DNA of 64,000 bases from Geobacter sp. (lineage in GTDB: Bacteria > Desulfobacterota > Desulfuromonadia > Geobacterales > Geobacteraceae). The stretch is from contig JACOUQ010000015.1 of NCBI GenBank assembly GCA_016177775.1, positions 248,001 through 312,000 on the forward strand, read 5' to 3'. The notes beneath the pieces were generated by a model. The model was not told the DNA's origin and made no database searches. It saw nothing but the letters and a program-made list of their open reading frames with translations. Within the stretch, counting starts at the first letter, position 1, and each line of letters opens with the position of its first letter. Shown one piece after another: positions 32,485 to 40,083 of the stretch. The translations under genes were made by a program, and so were the position numbers.

Positions 32485-33999
32485 ATGTCAACCATAGAGT
32501 ATTTCAAGCACAAAGACCCGCCAAAGCGGGAAGAGCGGCTCAAGGCGTGCATTGCCCATGGCGATACCGTCTGCGGCCTGGCGAGGAAGGGGAAGGGGTG
32601 CCTGACCCAGGACGGGGAGCGGAGCTTCACCCAGGGGTCGATCTGCCTCCTGCTGCCGGCCCTGGCCATGCTCAACAGCCTCCCCGACAACGTGGTGCTC
32701 CTTCACTCCGCGCTGGGGTGCGGCTCCTGCACCCATTCGCAGAACGCCAACGTCCGGATGGGGGGGAATGTCCGGTGGGGGAGGGTAAAGGACGGGGTCT
32801 GGCTTTCCACGGCCCTGGACGAGACCGACGTCATCAGCGGCGGCGAGCCGAAGCTGGAGCAGGCGATCATCGAGGCGGACCGCCGCTACCGGCCGCGGAC
32901 CATAACGGTGGTGGCGGGCTGCGTCCCGGGAATCATCGGCGACGACATTGACGGCGTGGCCCAGAAGGTCCAGCCCCAGGTCGCGGCCCGCATCCTCCCG
33001 GTCCATTGCGAGGGATTCAAAACCAAGATCTGGGCCACTGCCTATGACGCCGTCTTCCATGCGGTCGGCCGCAATCTCCTGGAAGATCCGGAGGAACGGC
33101 AGCCGGTCCTGCCGGACGAGGAGGGATCGGGGCGGGAAAAGATCCGCCTGCAACGGACCGTGAACCTGATGAACGTCTCCTCCATGGGAAGGGTAGACGA
33201 AGTGGAGCTGGAGCGGCTCCTTAATTCCCTGGGGCTGGAGGTGAACATCTTCCCGGTATTCTCCCGTCCCGACGATATGGTGAAGGCGACCCGCGCAGCC
33301 CTTTCCATCAGCACCTGCCCCACCCACGATGACTATTTCCTTTCCTACCTCCACGAGCGGTTCGGGGTCCCCTTTGTCCTGAAACACATGCCGATCGGGA
33401 TCAATAATACCGGGCTCTGGATCAGGGACGTGGCGACTCGCTTCGGACAGGAGGAAGCGGCCGAGCGGCTCATCGCCGCGGAAGAGGCGGAGTTGGAGGA
33501 GGCGCTGGCAGAGTTCCGGCCGCTCTTCGCCGGGAAGACGGTGTTCGTTTCCGCCGGCGAGTTCCGGGCGCTCGCCACGGCAAAACTGCTGGAGGAGCTG
33601 GGCTTCCGGGTGGTGGGGATTCGCTCCTTCCACCACGACGCATACGCCGAAGGTGAATACGAGAAGCTCGCGGCCACCGCCGGCGAGGACTACGTGATCG
33701 ACATCGCCAATGTCCAGCCCTTCGAAGAGGCGAACCTGCTCAGCCGGATCAGGCCCGACCTCTTCCTAGGTCATGCCAACGGGAACATGACGGCGGCGAA
33801 ACTGGGGATTCCGACCCATGTCATTTACAACACTGGGCTCGCCTACATCGGCTACCGAGGCGTCTATGAGATCGCGCGCAGGCTCCACCGCCAGCTCAGG
33901 AACCCGATTTACAACCGCAAGCTCAGCCGCCATCTCCAGCTCCCTTACAGCGATGAGTGGTACGGGGAGTCGCCGTTTTCGCATATTAAAACAGGCTGA
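32485..33999 (+). CDS. NifD-like subunit of a nitrogenase-like reductase, copy 2 (504 aa)
   Basis: ATG 32485 with GGGAGG upstream. P-cluster-type Cys54 (SICLLLP), Cys79 (SALGCGSC) and a third in VAGCVPGIIGDD. A cofactor-type Cys lies in STCPTHDDYF; the NifD His442 position is Ile (YIGYRGV). It shares the N-terminal C-x7-C-x8-C set (Cys22, 30, 39) and the HCEGFKTKIWAT block with copy 1, so the two arose from one ancestor. They differ enough to suspect different substrates. An extra Cys82 sits next to the second ligand. The TGA stop lies in a hairpin repeat. Confidence 0.88.
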   Translation: MSTIEYFKHKDPPKREERLKACIAHGDTVCGLARKGKGCLTQDGERSFTQGSICLLLPALAMLNSLPDNVVLLHSALGCGSCTHSQNANVRMGGNVRWGRVKDGVWLSTALDETDVISGGEPKLEQAIIEADRRYRPRTITVVAGCVPGIIGDDIDGVAQKVQPQVAARILPVHCEGFKTKIWATAYDAVFHAVGRNLLEDPEERQPVLPDEEGSGREKIRLQRTVNLMNVSSMGRVDEVELERLLNSLGLEVNIFPVFSRPDDMVKATRAALSISTCPTHDDYFLSYLHERFGVPFVLKHMPIGINNTGLWIRDVATRFGQEEAAERLIAAEEAELEEALAEFRPLFAGKTVFVSAGEFRALATAKLLEELGFRVVGIRSFHHDAYAEGEYEKLAATAGEDYVIDIANVQPFEEANLLSRIRPDLFLGHANGNMTAAKLGIPTHVIYNTGLAYIGYRGVYEIARRLHRQLRNPIYNRKLSRHLQLPYSDEWYGESPFSHIKTG

Positions 34000-34048
34000 A
34001 GACCGAAGGCTTAAGGTTATGCCGAATCTTTCCTTCAGTCTTCAGCCT
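33993..34048. repeat. Hairpin repeat, GGCTGAA family, supplying the NifD-like stop
   Basis: AGGCTGAAGACCGAAGG (from 33993) against CCTTCAGTCTTCAGCCT (34032-34048), one mismatch. The TGA of the left arm is the stop of the NifD-like gene. Confidence 0.75.
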
Positions 34049-34077
34049 ATCAACCTGAACCAAAGGAGATGCAGTCA

Positions 34078-35421
34078 ATGAGTAGTCATTTTATCGAACG
34101 CCCCCGCTACGTCTGCTCCCTGGGTGGGGCGGCAGCGACCGTCACCGCGCTTCCCGGCGCGATTCCGATTCTGCATGCCGCCTCCGGGTGCGCCGGCAAC
34201 TTCGCCTGGACCTGGAACGGCGGGAGCGGCCTCCAGGTGGGTGGCTACTGCGGCTCGCTCACTGTCCCGAGCTCCAATGTCCAGGAACATGAGGTGGTCT
34301 TCGGCGGGACCGACCGCCTCACGGAGGAGATCCGGAACACCCTCCGGATAATGAAGGGGGAGCTGTTCGTGGTCCTGACCGGCTGCGTGACCGAGGTGAT
34401 CGGCGACGACATCCGCTCGGTGGTGAGCGGGTTCAGGGAGGAAGGGGTCGCCATCGTCGGCGCCGAGACCGGCGGCTTCAAGGGGACCTCCTATTACGGC
34501 TACGACCTGGTGCTTCAGGCACTCTTCCGTGACTACGTGGAAAAGGGGACGCCACCCGTAAATGGGCTTGTCAACCTCTGGGGGATCGTCCCCTATATGG
34601 ACCAGTTCTGGCGCGGAAACATAGAGGGGGTCCGGAAGCTCCTGGAATCCATCGGGCTCACGGTCAACTCCTTCTTTGCTACCGACGATACCCAGGCGGG
34701 GCTGAAAAACGCGGCTGCCGCCGAGTTGAACATCGTCGTCTCCGATGTATACGGCATCGAGGCGGCAGAGACCTTCCGGGAGGTCCACGGTATCCCATAC
34801 CTCCCGTTACCCCTGCCGGTCGGCCCTTCCGCTTCCGACGCCTTCCTCAGGGAAGTGACGGAACGGCTCGGCATCGATCCCACCCGGACGGAAGCGGTGA
34901 TCGTAAGCGAGAACAGCCGATACTACCGCTACCTGGAGCCGCTCACCGACTGCTACAATGACCTCGATCTGCAACGCTACGCCGTGGTGGTGGGGGACGC
35001 CAACTACGCCCCGGCATTGGCCCGTTTCCTGGCCGACGACCTGGGGTGGCTTCCCGAGTTGACCGTCTGCACTGACCAGTTGGGCGAGGATGAAAAGGAG
35101 CGGCTTGGAGGACGCCTCAGGGCGCTTGAATCGGGTTTTTCGACCAACCTTGTCTTCGAGACCGACGGCAGCGAGGTGATCAACCACCTCAACAGCTCGC
35201 GTCCCCGTTATGCGGACCGGAAATACCACAACCCCTTTTCTCCCGCCTTCGTGCTCGGGAGCTCGCTGGAGCGGGAACTGGCCCAGGGGATCGGGGCGCC
35301 GCACCTGTCGGTTTCCTTTCCGGTGGCCAACCGGGCGGTCCTCGATCGCGGTTATACCGGATATAGCGGGGGGCTGCGTCTCACGGAAGACATACTTTCC
35401 GCCGTGGTCGCGGCTCGATGA
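34078..35421 (+). CDS. NifK-like subunit of a nitrogenase-like reductase, copy 2 (447 aa)
   Basis: ATG 34078 is chosen (AAAGGAG 10 nt upstream); ATG 34069 touches the ribosome site. Cluster-type cysteines: Cys13 (RYVCSLGG), Cys38 (AASGCAGN) and the TGCVTEVIGDD Cys. Same length as copy 1 and shared starts (FIERPRY) and ends (GLRLTEDILS). It also shares the GAETGGFKGTSYYGYD block. Pairs with the NifD-like protein just upstream. Confidence 0.88.
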   Translation: MSSHFIERPRYVCSLGGAAATVTALPGAIPILHAASGCAGNFAWTWNGGSGLQVGGYCGSLTVPSSNVQEHEVVFGGTDRLTEEIRNTLRIMKGELFVVLTGCVTEVIGDDIRSVVSGFREEGVAIVGAETGGFKGTSYYGYDLVLQALFRDYVEKGTPPVNGLVNLWGIVPYMDQFWRGNIEGVRKLLESIGLTVNSFFATDDTQAGLKNAAAAELNIVVSDVYGIEAAETFREVHGIPYLPLPLPVGPSASDAFLREVTERLGIDPTRTEAVIVSENSRYYRYLEPLTDCYNDLDLQRYAVVVGDANYAPALARFLADDLGWLPELTVCTDQLGEDEKERLGGRLRALESGFSTNLVFETDGSEVINHLNSSRPRYADRKYHNPFSPAFVLGSSLERELAQGIGAPHLSVSFPVANRAVLDRGYTGYSGGLRLTEDILSAVVAAR

Positions 35422-35464
35422 TTTACGCGGTTGCTGAAAAGACCAAATATTTGAAAAAAAAGAA

Positions 35465-35508
35465 TTGACAAAAAATGCATTGCAATAAATAATCTATCAA
35501 AACAATAG
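35465..35508 (+). promoter_or_regulatory. Promoter and first dyad before yezD
   Basis: TTGACA 35465-35470 with an A/T-rich -10 region near 35488; dyad CTAT-CAAAACA-ATAG at 35494-35508 covers the start region. Confidence 0.6.
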
Positions 35509-35550
35509 ATAATGTCGGCCATGATCGGCCCATTTCTTTCAACCATTAGA

Positions 35551-35565
35551 CTACTAAACTGATAG
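35551..35565 (+). promoter_or_regulatory. Second CTAY-N7-ATAG dyad before yezD
   Basis: CTAC-TAAACTG-ATAG, 17 bp before the start codon. Two sites here, as before sbp. Confidence 0.6.
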
Positions 35566-35582
35566 ACAAAATGAGGTGAGAC

Positions 35583-35771
35583 ATGGGGGCGGAACGCATA
35601 CCTGTTTCCACGGAATTGAAGCGAGAGGTGGAGAACGAGATACTCAAAGCGATCCAGGGAATCCGGTTCGGGTCGGTGGAGATCATAATCCAGGATTCAC
35701 GGGTGATCCAGATCGAACGGAAGGAGAAGGTGCGGTTCGACAGGGTCGCGGGGAACAACGGGAGGCTGTGA
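35583..35771 (+). CDS. YezD-family (DUF2292) small protein (62 aa)
   Basis: MGAERIPVSTELKREVENEILKAI then IRFGSVEIIIQDSRVIQIERKEKVRF: the DUF2292 fold, which binds no known cofactor. In Bacillus the homologue yezD is under the cysteine regulator CymR, and family members often sit in sulfur-uptake operons. The upstream pair of dyads agrees. GAGGTGAG precedes ATG 35583. Function unknown. Confidence 0.85.
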   Translation: MGAERIPVSTELKREVENEILKAIQGIRFGSVEIIIQDSRVIQIERKEKVRFDRVAGNNGRL

Positions 35772-35773
35772 CT

Positions 35774-36109
35774 GTGGAAGCGCGGGTCGCAATTGCCACG
35801 AGTGACGGGAAAGAGATCGATCAGCATTTCGGCAGGGCAAGGGATTTTCGGATATACCTGCTGGAGGGGGGGAGACCCCGCTTTGTCGAGAGGAGGGTGA
35901 ATGTTCCTCCCTGTGACGGCATCTATCATAACGATCAGTTGCTCGACCGGACGGTCGAGCTTCTCTCCGACTGCCGCGCCGTTGCAGCGGCCCGGATCGG
36001 TTCCGGCGCCATCGACGCGCTGCTGGCCCGGGGGATTCTGCCGCTGGCGCTCGAATCAACCGTGGAAGAAGCCCTCGGAACTTTGGCGAACTCGAAGTTT
36101 TTGCTTTGA
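35774..36109 (+). CDS. NifX/NifB-C-terminal-like cofactor-binding protein (111 aa)
   Basis: Begins at GTG 35774 or GTG 35768 after GGGAGG, next to the yezD stop. VAIATSDGKEIDQHFGRARDFRIYLLEGG is the start of the dinitrogenase iron-molybdenum-cofactor-binding domain shared by NifX, NifY and the tail of NifB. The DCRAVAAARIGSGAIDALLARGI and ALESTVEEALGTL segments complete it. Such proteins hold or pass cofactor precursors. Next to two nitrogenase-like enzymes it suggests they use a complex metal cluster and not only simple [4Fe-4S]. No NifB gene is in the window. Confidence 0.85.
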   Translation: MEARVAIATSDGKEIDQHFGRARDFRIYLLEGGRPRFVERRVNVPPCDGIYHNDQLLDRTVELLSDCRAVAAARIGSGAIDALLARGILPLALESTVEEALGTLANSKFLL

Positions 36110-36185
36110 TGGTCGCGGATTCATGGCAAGTCAAATAATCTCATAGCGCGGGAAAGAGACAAAATAAACCGAAAAGGAGAACAAC

Positions 36186-37115
36186 ATGGCCAAGATTCAC
36201 AACAATCTGACGGAACTCATTGGGAAAACACCGCTGCTCAGGCTGCAGCGCGCAGGGGAAGGTGCAGTGGCGGACCTGGTGGTCAAGCTCGAATCCTTCA
36301 ACCCGGGCGGGAGCGTGAAGGACAGGATCGGCTTCAGCATGATCAAGGATGCCGAGGAGAAAGGACTCCTGACGAAAAACAGCATCATCATCGAACCGAC
36401 CAGCGGCAACACCGGGATCGCGCTCGCTTTTGTCGCCGCCGCGCGCGGGTATCGGCTGATCCTCACCATGCCGGACACCATGAGCATCGAACGGCGCAAC
36501 CTGCTCAAGGCCTACGGCGCGGAACTTGTCCTGACACCGGGTGCCAAGGGAATGAAGGGGGCGATAGAAAAGGCGGAGGAACTGGCGGCAGAGACCCCCA
36601 ATTCCTATGTGCCCCAGCAGTTCAAGAACCCGGCGAACCCCGCGATTCACCGAGCCACCACGGCAGAGGAAATCTGGGAGGATACCGACGGGAAGGTGGA
36701 CATCATCATTGGCGGTGTCGGTACAGGTGGCACCATCACCGGTGTCGGCGAGGTGATCAAGAAGAAGAAGCCCGGCCTCAAGGTGGTTGCGGTCGAGCCT
36801 TTCGACTCGCCGGTCCTTTCGGGAGGACAGCCCGGTCCCCACAAGATCCAGGGTATCGGTGCCGGGTTCGTCCCTGATGTTCTAAATACAGGGATCATCG
36901 ATGAGATATTCAAGGTGAAGAACGAAGAGGCGCTTGAGACGGGGAGGCTTCTGGCGGAGAAAGAGGGGCTTCTGGTCGGCATCTCATCCGGCGCTGCCGC
37001 CTTTGCCGCGATACAGATCGCAAAACGGCCGGAGAACAAGGGAAAGCTCATCGTTGCCGTGTTGCCTGACACAGGCGAGCGTTACCTGTCGACGGCATTG
37101 TTCCAGCAGGACTGA
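36186..37115 (+). CDS. cysK: Cysteine synthase A (O-acetylserine sulfhydrylase, 309 aa)
   Basis: PLP lysine in NPGGSVKDR near residue 44, phosphate loop [11 protein letters not shown] near 68, [17 protein letters not shown] near 178, and [12 protein letters not shown] near 265. Makes cysteine from O-acetylserine and sulfide. It follows the NifX-like gene by 76 bp and is closed by a terminator at 37147. It is the natural sink for sulfide released by the transport and reductase genes upstream. Confidence 0.97.
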   Translation: MAKIHNNLTELIGKTPLLRLQRAGEGAVADLVVKLESFNPGGSVKDRIGFSMIKDAEEKGLLTKNSIIIEPTSGNTGIALAFVAAARGYRLILTMPDTMSIERRNLLKAYGAELVLTPGAKGMKGAIEKAEELAAETPNSYVPQQFKNPANPAIHRATTAEEIWEDTDGKVDIIIGGVGTGGTITGVGEVIKKKKPGLKVVAVEPFDSPVLSGGQPGPHKIQGIGAGFVPDVLNTGIIDEIFKVKNEEALETGRLLAEKEGLLVGISSGAAAFAAIQIAKRPENKGKLIVAVLPDTGERYLSTALFQQD

Positions 37116-37146
37116 TGGAGCAGTGCCGGAAAGGTTCGCATGCTCG

Positions 37147-37180
37147 AAAAGCTTCACTGTGCCAAGCGGTGAGGCTTTTT
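37147..37180 (+). terminator. Terminator after cysK
   Basis: AAAGC-T-TCAC (37148-37157) pairs with GTGA-G-GCTTT (37169-37178); T-run to 37180. Confidence 0.7.
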
Positions 37181-37542
37181 AACGCGTTGTCATTTATCAA
37201 CTGCTCAGAGAGATACCCAGATGCTTGCGACGGCGGTAGTTGATTATGGTGAGGTTAAATATATGGTTTTTTTTGACCGCTGACCGTGCAATGTGCTATA
37301 GATATTTCAACTCCAAAGAAGAGGGCAGCTTCCAGTTTTTGGAGGTCTTTTTGGAGGTATGTCGGTAAAATTGAATTTTGGAATTGCCGGTATATCAAAG
37401 TGTTGTGGGGTCAGTTCAATGGACTGCACCATTAATAAAGTCCGGCAAGGTCCGGACAAGACCGAAAAGCCCTGAGAAATCAGGGCTTTTTGTATTGCTG
37501 ATGGGATGTTTCCGGAAGGCCGAAAACGCCGAGGTCATAGCC
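37181..37542. other. Gene-free stretch with one terminator hairpin
   Basis: About 360 bp, AT-rich in its first half. It contains the terminator-like hairpin at 37465 and a GTCCGGACAAGACC sequence loosely like the sulfur-leader hairpins. No dyad of the CTAY-N7-ATAG type, no RNA gene recognised. Confidence 0.4.
37465..37492 (+). terminator. Terminator or attenuator before the radical SAM gene
   Basis: AAAAGCCCTGA (37465-37475), GAAA loop, TCAGGGCTTTT (37480-37490), then T. Lies 50 bp before the start codon. Confidence 0.75.
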
Positions 37543-38424
37543 ATGCCCACATACGTAGAACCGGTTTTCCGCCCGCCGAGCGAGGCGCGGAGCCTCATTT
37601 TCCAGATCACCGTCGGCTGTTCCCAGAACAGTTGCGCCTTTTGCGGCATGTACAAAATGAAGAAGTTCCGCATTCGCCCCGTGGCCGAGGTCTGCGCCGA
37701 GATCGACGAGGTCCCCGAACGCTACCGACTCCATGTGGACCGGGTTTTTCTCGCCGACGGCGATGCCCTGGTCTACCCGTTCGACGGTCTCGTCACCATC
37801 CTCGACCGCCTGGCCGCCACCTTCCCCGGTCTTGCCCGGGTCGGCTCCTACGCATCGCCGGCGAGCCTTCGCACCAAGTCCCCCTCGGAACTGGCGGTAT
37901 TGCGGGAAAAGAAGCTGCGCATCCTTTACTTCGGCCTGGAATCCGGGGACGACGCGACGTTGGCCCTTGCAGCCAAGGGGTTTACCGCCGATGAGATGGC
38001 GTGCGAGGCCGAAAAGGCCCGAGCCGCTGGGCTGAAGCTCTCGGTAACCGCGATCCTTGGCCTTGCCGGACGGGCGCGCAGTCTCGCGCACGCCCGCGCC
38101 ACCGTCGCCTGGGTAAACCGGGTGAACCCGGAGTACTTCTCGCTTCTCACCCTTTTTCACCGCCACAACGAGTCGTTCGTGCAGGGGCTGGAGCAGTGCA
38201 GCCGGGGCGAGCTCCTGGCAGAGGCCCGGGAACTGGTCACCCATCTCAACCCGACACGGACGATCCTGCGCTCCAACCACGTCTCCAACTTCCTCAACCT
38301 CGCCGGCAGCTATCCGAAGGACCGGGAGAACATCATCGCCGCGGTGGATGCTGCCATTGCCCGGGCAGCGGGCATTCCTGGTTATCTTGACGCCGTGCCG
38401 GAGTATGCGGAGGAGTATTACTAA
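37543..38424 (+). CDS. Radical SAM protein (293 aa)
   Basis: ATG 37543 follows GAGG; longer frames would cross the terminator at 37465. The cluster motif near residue 27 is TVGCSQNSCAFCGMYKMKKFR, a C-x4-C-x2-C variant seen in this group in place of C-x3-C-x2-C. The HVDRVFLADGDAL and LRILYFGLESGDD blocks and ILGLAG continue the TIM-barrel. The closest general resemblance is to Elp3/HemN-style radical SAM proteins without an added domain. Substrate unknown. Confidence 0.85.
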   Translation: MPTYVEPVFRPPSEARSLIFQITVGCSQNSCAFCGMYKMKKFRIRPVAEVCAEIDEVPERYRLHVDRVFLADGDALVYPFDGLVTILDRLAATFPGLARVGSYASPASLRTKSPSELAVLREKKLRILYFGLESGDDATLALAAKGFTADEMACEAEKARAAGLKLSVTAILGLAGRARSLAHARATVAWVNRVNPEYFSLLTLFHRHNESFVQGLEQCSRGELLAEARELVTHLNPTRTILRSNHVSNFLNLAGSYPKDRENIIAAVDAAIARAAGIPGYLDAVPEYAEEYY

Positions 38425-38591
38425 TAGGAAATTATGGTAATGGTCGACTGCAATGCTTATAGTATATGTTGCCTTGTCGGATCGAATCCGGCGAAATGGG
38501 GTGGCGGTTGGGGGAGGAACTCTGCCGCAACGATGAGGATTGACCGGCTCAGGGCCGAAATCGAGCGGTTTGGGAAAAGATAGGGGATTCC

Positions 38592-39971
38592 ATGCTCAAG
38601 GCCGTCCTTGCCTTCATACGCGAACACGATCTCTTCCGGAAAGGGGAGAGGGTTGTGGTGGCGGTTTCCGGCGGTGCCGATTCGGTTGCGCTTCTCGATA
38701 TCCTCGCATCACTGGAAGAATACCGGTTGCAGCTGGTGGTGGCACATCTGAACCATAGGCTGCGGGGTACGGAGTCGGATGGCGACGAGGCCTTCGTCAG
38801 GGACCTGGCCGCGCGTTACGGCATTCCCTGCGAAGTGGCGACCGAGGATGTTCTGGCACTTAGCCGCGCGCGGAAGCTTTCCCTGGAAGAGGCCGGGCGG
38901 CTGGCCCGCTATCGCTTTTTCGACAGCCTTGCGGAGAAGCATGACGCTTCCGCCATTGCCTTGGCCCATCACGCCGACGACCAGGCAGAAACTGTCCTCA
39001 TGCGCCTGCTTCGCGGAGCAGGGACGGGAGGGCTGGCCGGCATGGCGCCTAAGAGCGGGCTTTACATCAGGCCGCTGCTGCATGTCCGTCGTGCCGATAT
39101 CGAGCGTTATCTGTTCTCTCGCGGCCTCTCCTTCCGCACAGACAGTTCCAACCGCGACGCCGCTTTCCTTCGGAACCGCGTAAGGCTCGATCTCCTGCCG
39201 CTTCTTTCCTCCTACAATCCCTCCATTGCCGAGAGGCTTGCCGATACCGGCGAAATTCTTGCCGCCGACGAGGCTTATCTTGCTGAGATTTCCAATGAGC
39301 GATTCAGCAGGCTGGCCAGATTCGAAGGAGGCGCGCTTGCCCTTTCGCTGGAAGAACTTGCCCATGAGCCACGCTCTCTGGTTCTGCGACTTATACGCCG
39401 GGCGATCCTGGATGTGAAGGGAGACCTGCGGGCGCTCTCGTACCGCCATATCGCAGCCATCGAACGGTTGCTATCTTCTCCGAGGGCACACGCAACCCTG
39501 ATGCTCCCTGGAGGGGTGGTCGTGAAGAAGTCGTATGGTACTATCCGTTTCAGCACTTTCGTTGGTGAAGCGTTCGTCCCTTACGAGATGATGATCGCGG
39601 GGTCGGGGACCTATCGGTTGCCAGGCGGGTTTGAGCTTGCCATCGAGCCCGCATCGCCGCCTTCCGACTGGCAGGGGATCGGAAGCCGTACTGCCTTCAT
39701 TGATCCTTCCGCAGCTCCTTTCCCCTGGACTGTGCGAACGTTTCGCACCGGTGACCGCATCCGCCCGATGGGGGTGGGGGGAAGTAAAAAAGTGAAGGAC
39801 CTCTTTATTGACCGGAAAATCCCGCTCGACGTGCGCCGCCGGCTTCCTCTGCTGTTTGCCGGGGAGGCCCTTCTGTGGGTGGCGGGAGTGGTGAGGGGGG
39901 ACGCTGCCCTCGTGACCAAAAGTTCAGGGGAAGTGCTGAAGGTTGAGTTGCGGGTCGTAGACACTGTATGA
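38592..39971 (+). CDS. tilS: tRNA(Ile)-lysidine synthase (459 aa)
   Basis: The PP-loop VAVSGGADSVALLDIL near residue 22 activates the C34 of tRNA-Ile(CAU) with ATP to attach lysine. The HLNHRLRG and ALAHHADDQAETVLMRLLRGAG blocks are TilS-specific. C-terminal substrate-binding domains (TilS and TilS_C; RPMGVGGSKKVKDLFIDRKIP near 395) are complete. It precedes ftsH, the common bacterial order. Essential gene, normal length. Confidence 0.96.
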   Translation: MLKAVLAFIREHDLFRKGERVVVAVSGGADSVALLDILASLEEYRLQLVVAHLNHRLRGTESDGDEAFVRDLAARYGIPCEVATEDVLALSRARKLSLEEAGRLARYRFFDSLAEKHDASAIALAHHADDQAETVLMRLLRGAGTGGLAGMAPKSGLYIRPLLHVRRADIERYLFSRGLSFRTDSSNRDAAFLRNRVRLDLLPLLSSYNPSIAERLADTGEILAADEAYLAEISNERFSRLARFEGGALALSLEELAHEPRSLVLRLIRRAILDVKGDLRALSYRHIAAIERLLSSPRAHATLMLPGGVVVKKSYGTIRFSTFVGEAFVPYEMMIAGSGTYRLPGGFELAIEPASPPSDWQGIGSRTAFIDPSAAPFPWTVRTFRTGDRIRPMGVGGSKKVKDLFIDRKIPLDVRRRLPLLFAGEALLWVAGVVRGDAALVTKSSGEVLKVELRVVDTV

Positions 39972-40083
39972 TGCTTGTACAGAATGGACATTTATGGTAT
40001 TTTAAAACGATTAACCGAATAATTTTTCCTTTTGGGCGTTTCCTGCGGCGCAATGCAGGCACGCCCCACTTCCGGGGGTAACA

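Noticed and set aside
13841..35421. The NifD/K-like genes as a true nitrogenase or as NifE/NifN scaffolds
   Set aside because: No nifB, nifE/N, nifU or nifV genes accompany them, the cofactor His is replaced, and the operators and neighbours concern sulfur. NifE/N-type scaffolding would not explain two D/K pairs beside sulfur transporters.
26587..35421. Protochlorophyllide/chlorophyllide reductase (BchLNB, BchXYZ) or coenzyme F430 synthesis (CfbCD)
   Set aside because: No pigment or tetrapyrrole genes are near, and the D-type proteins are longer than CfbD, with three P-cluster-type Cys in both subunits.
37465..37492. A fourth copy of the sulfur leader RNA before the radical SAM gene
   Set aside because: GTCCGGACAAGACC is similar in part, but the CCGG-N4-CCGG pairing is incomplete and no CTAY-N7-ATAG dyad precedes it.
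38425..38591. Short frame ending MRIDRLRAEIERFGKR before tilS
   Set aside because: It may be the relic of a gene end, but there is no ribosome site or full frame to support a gene.
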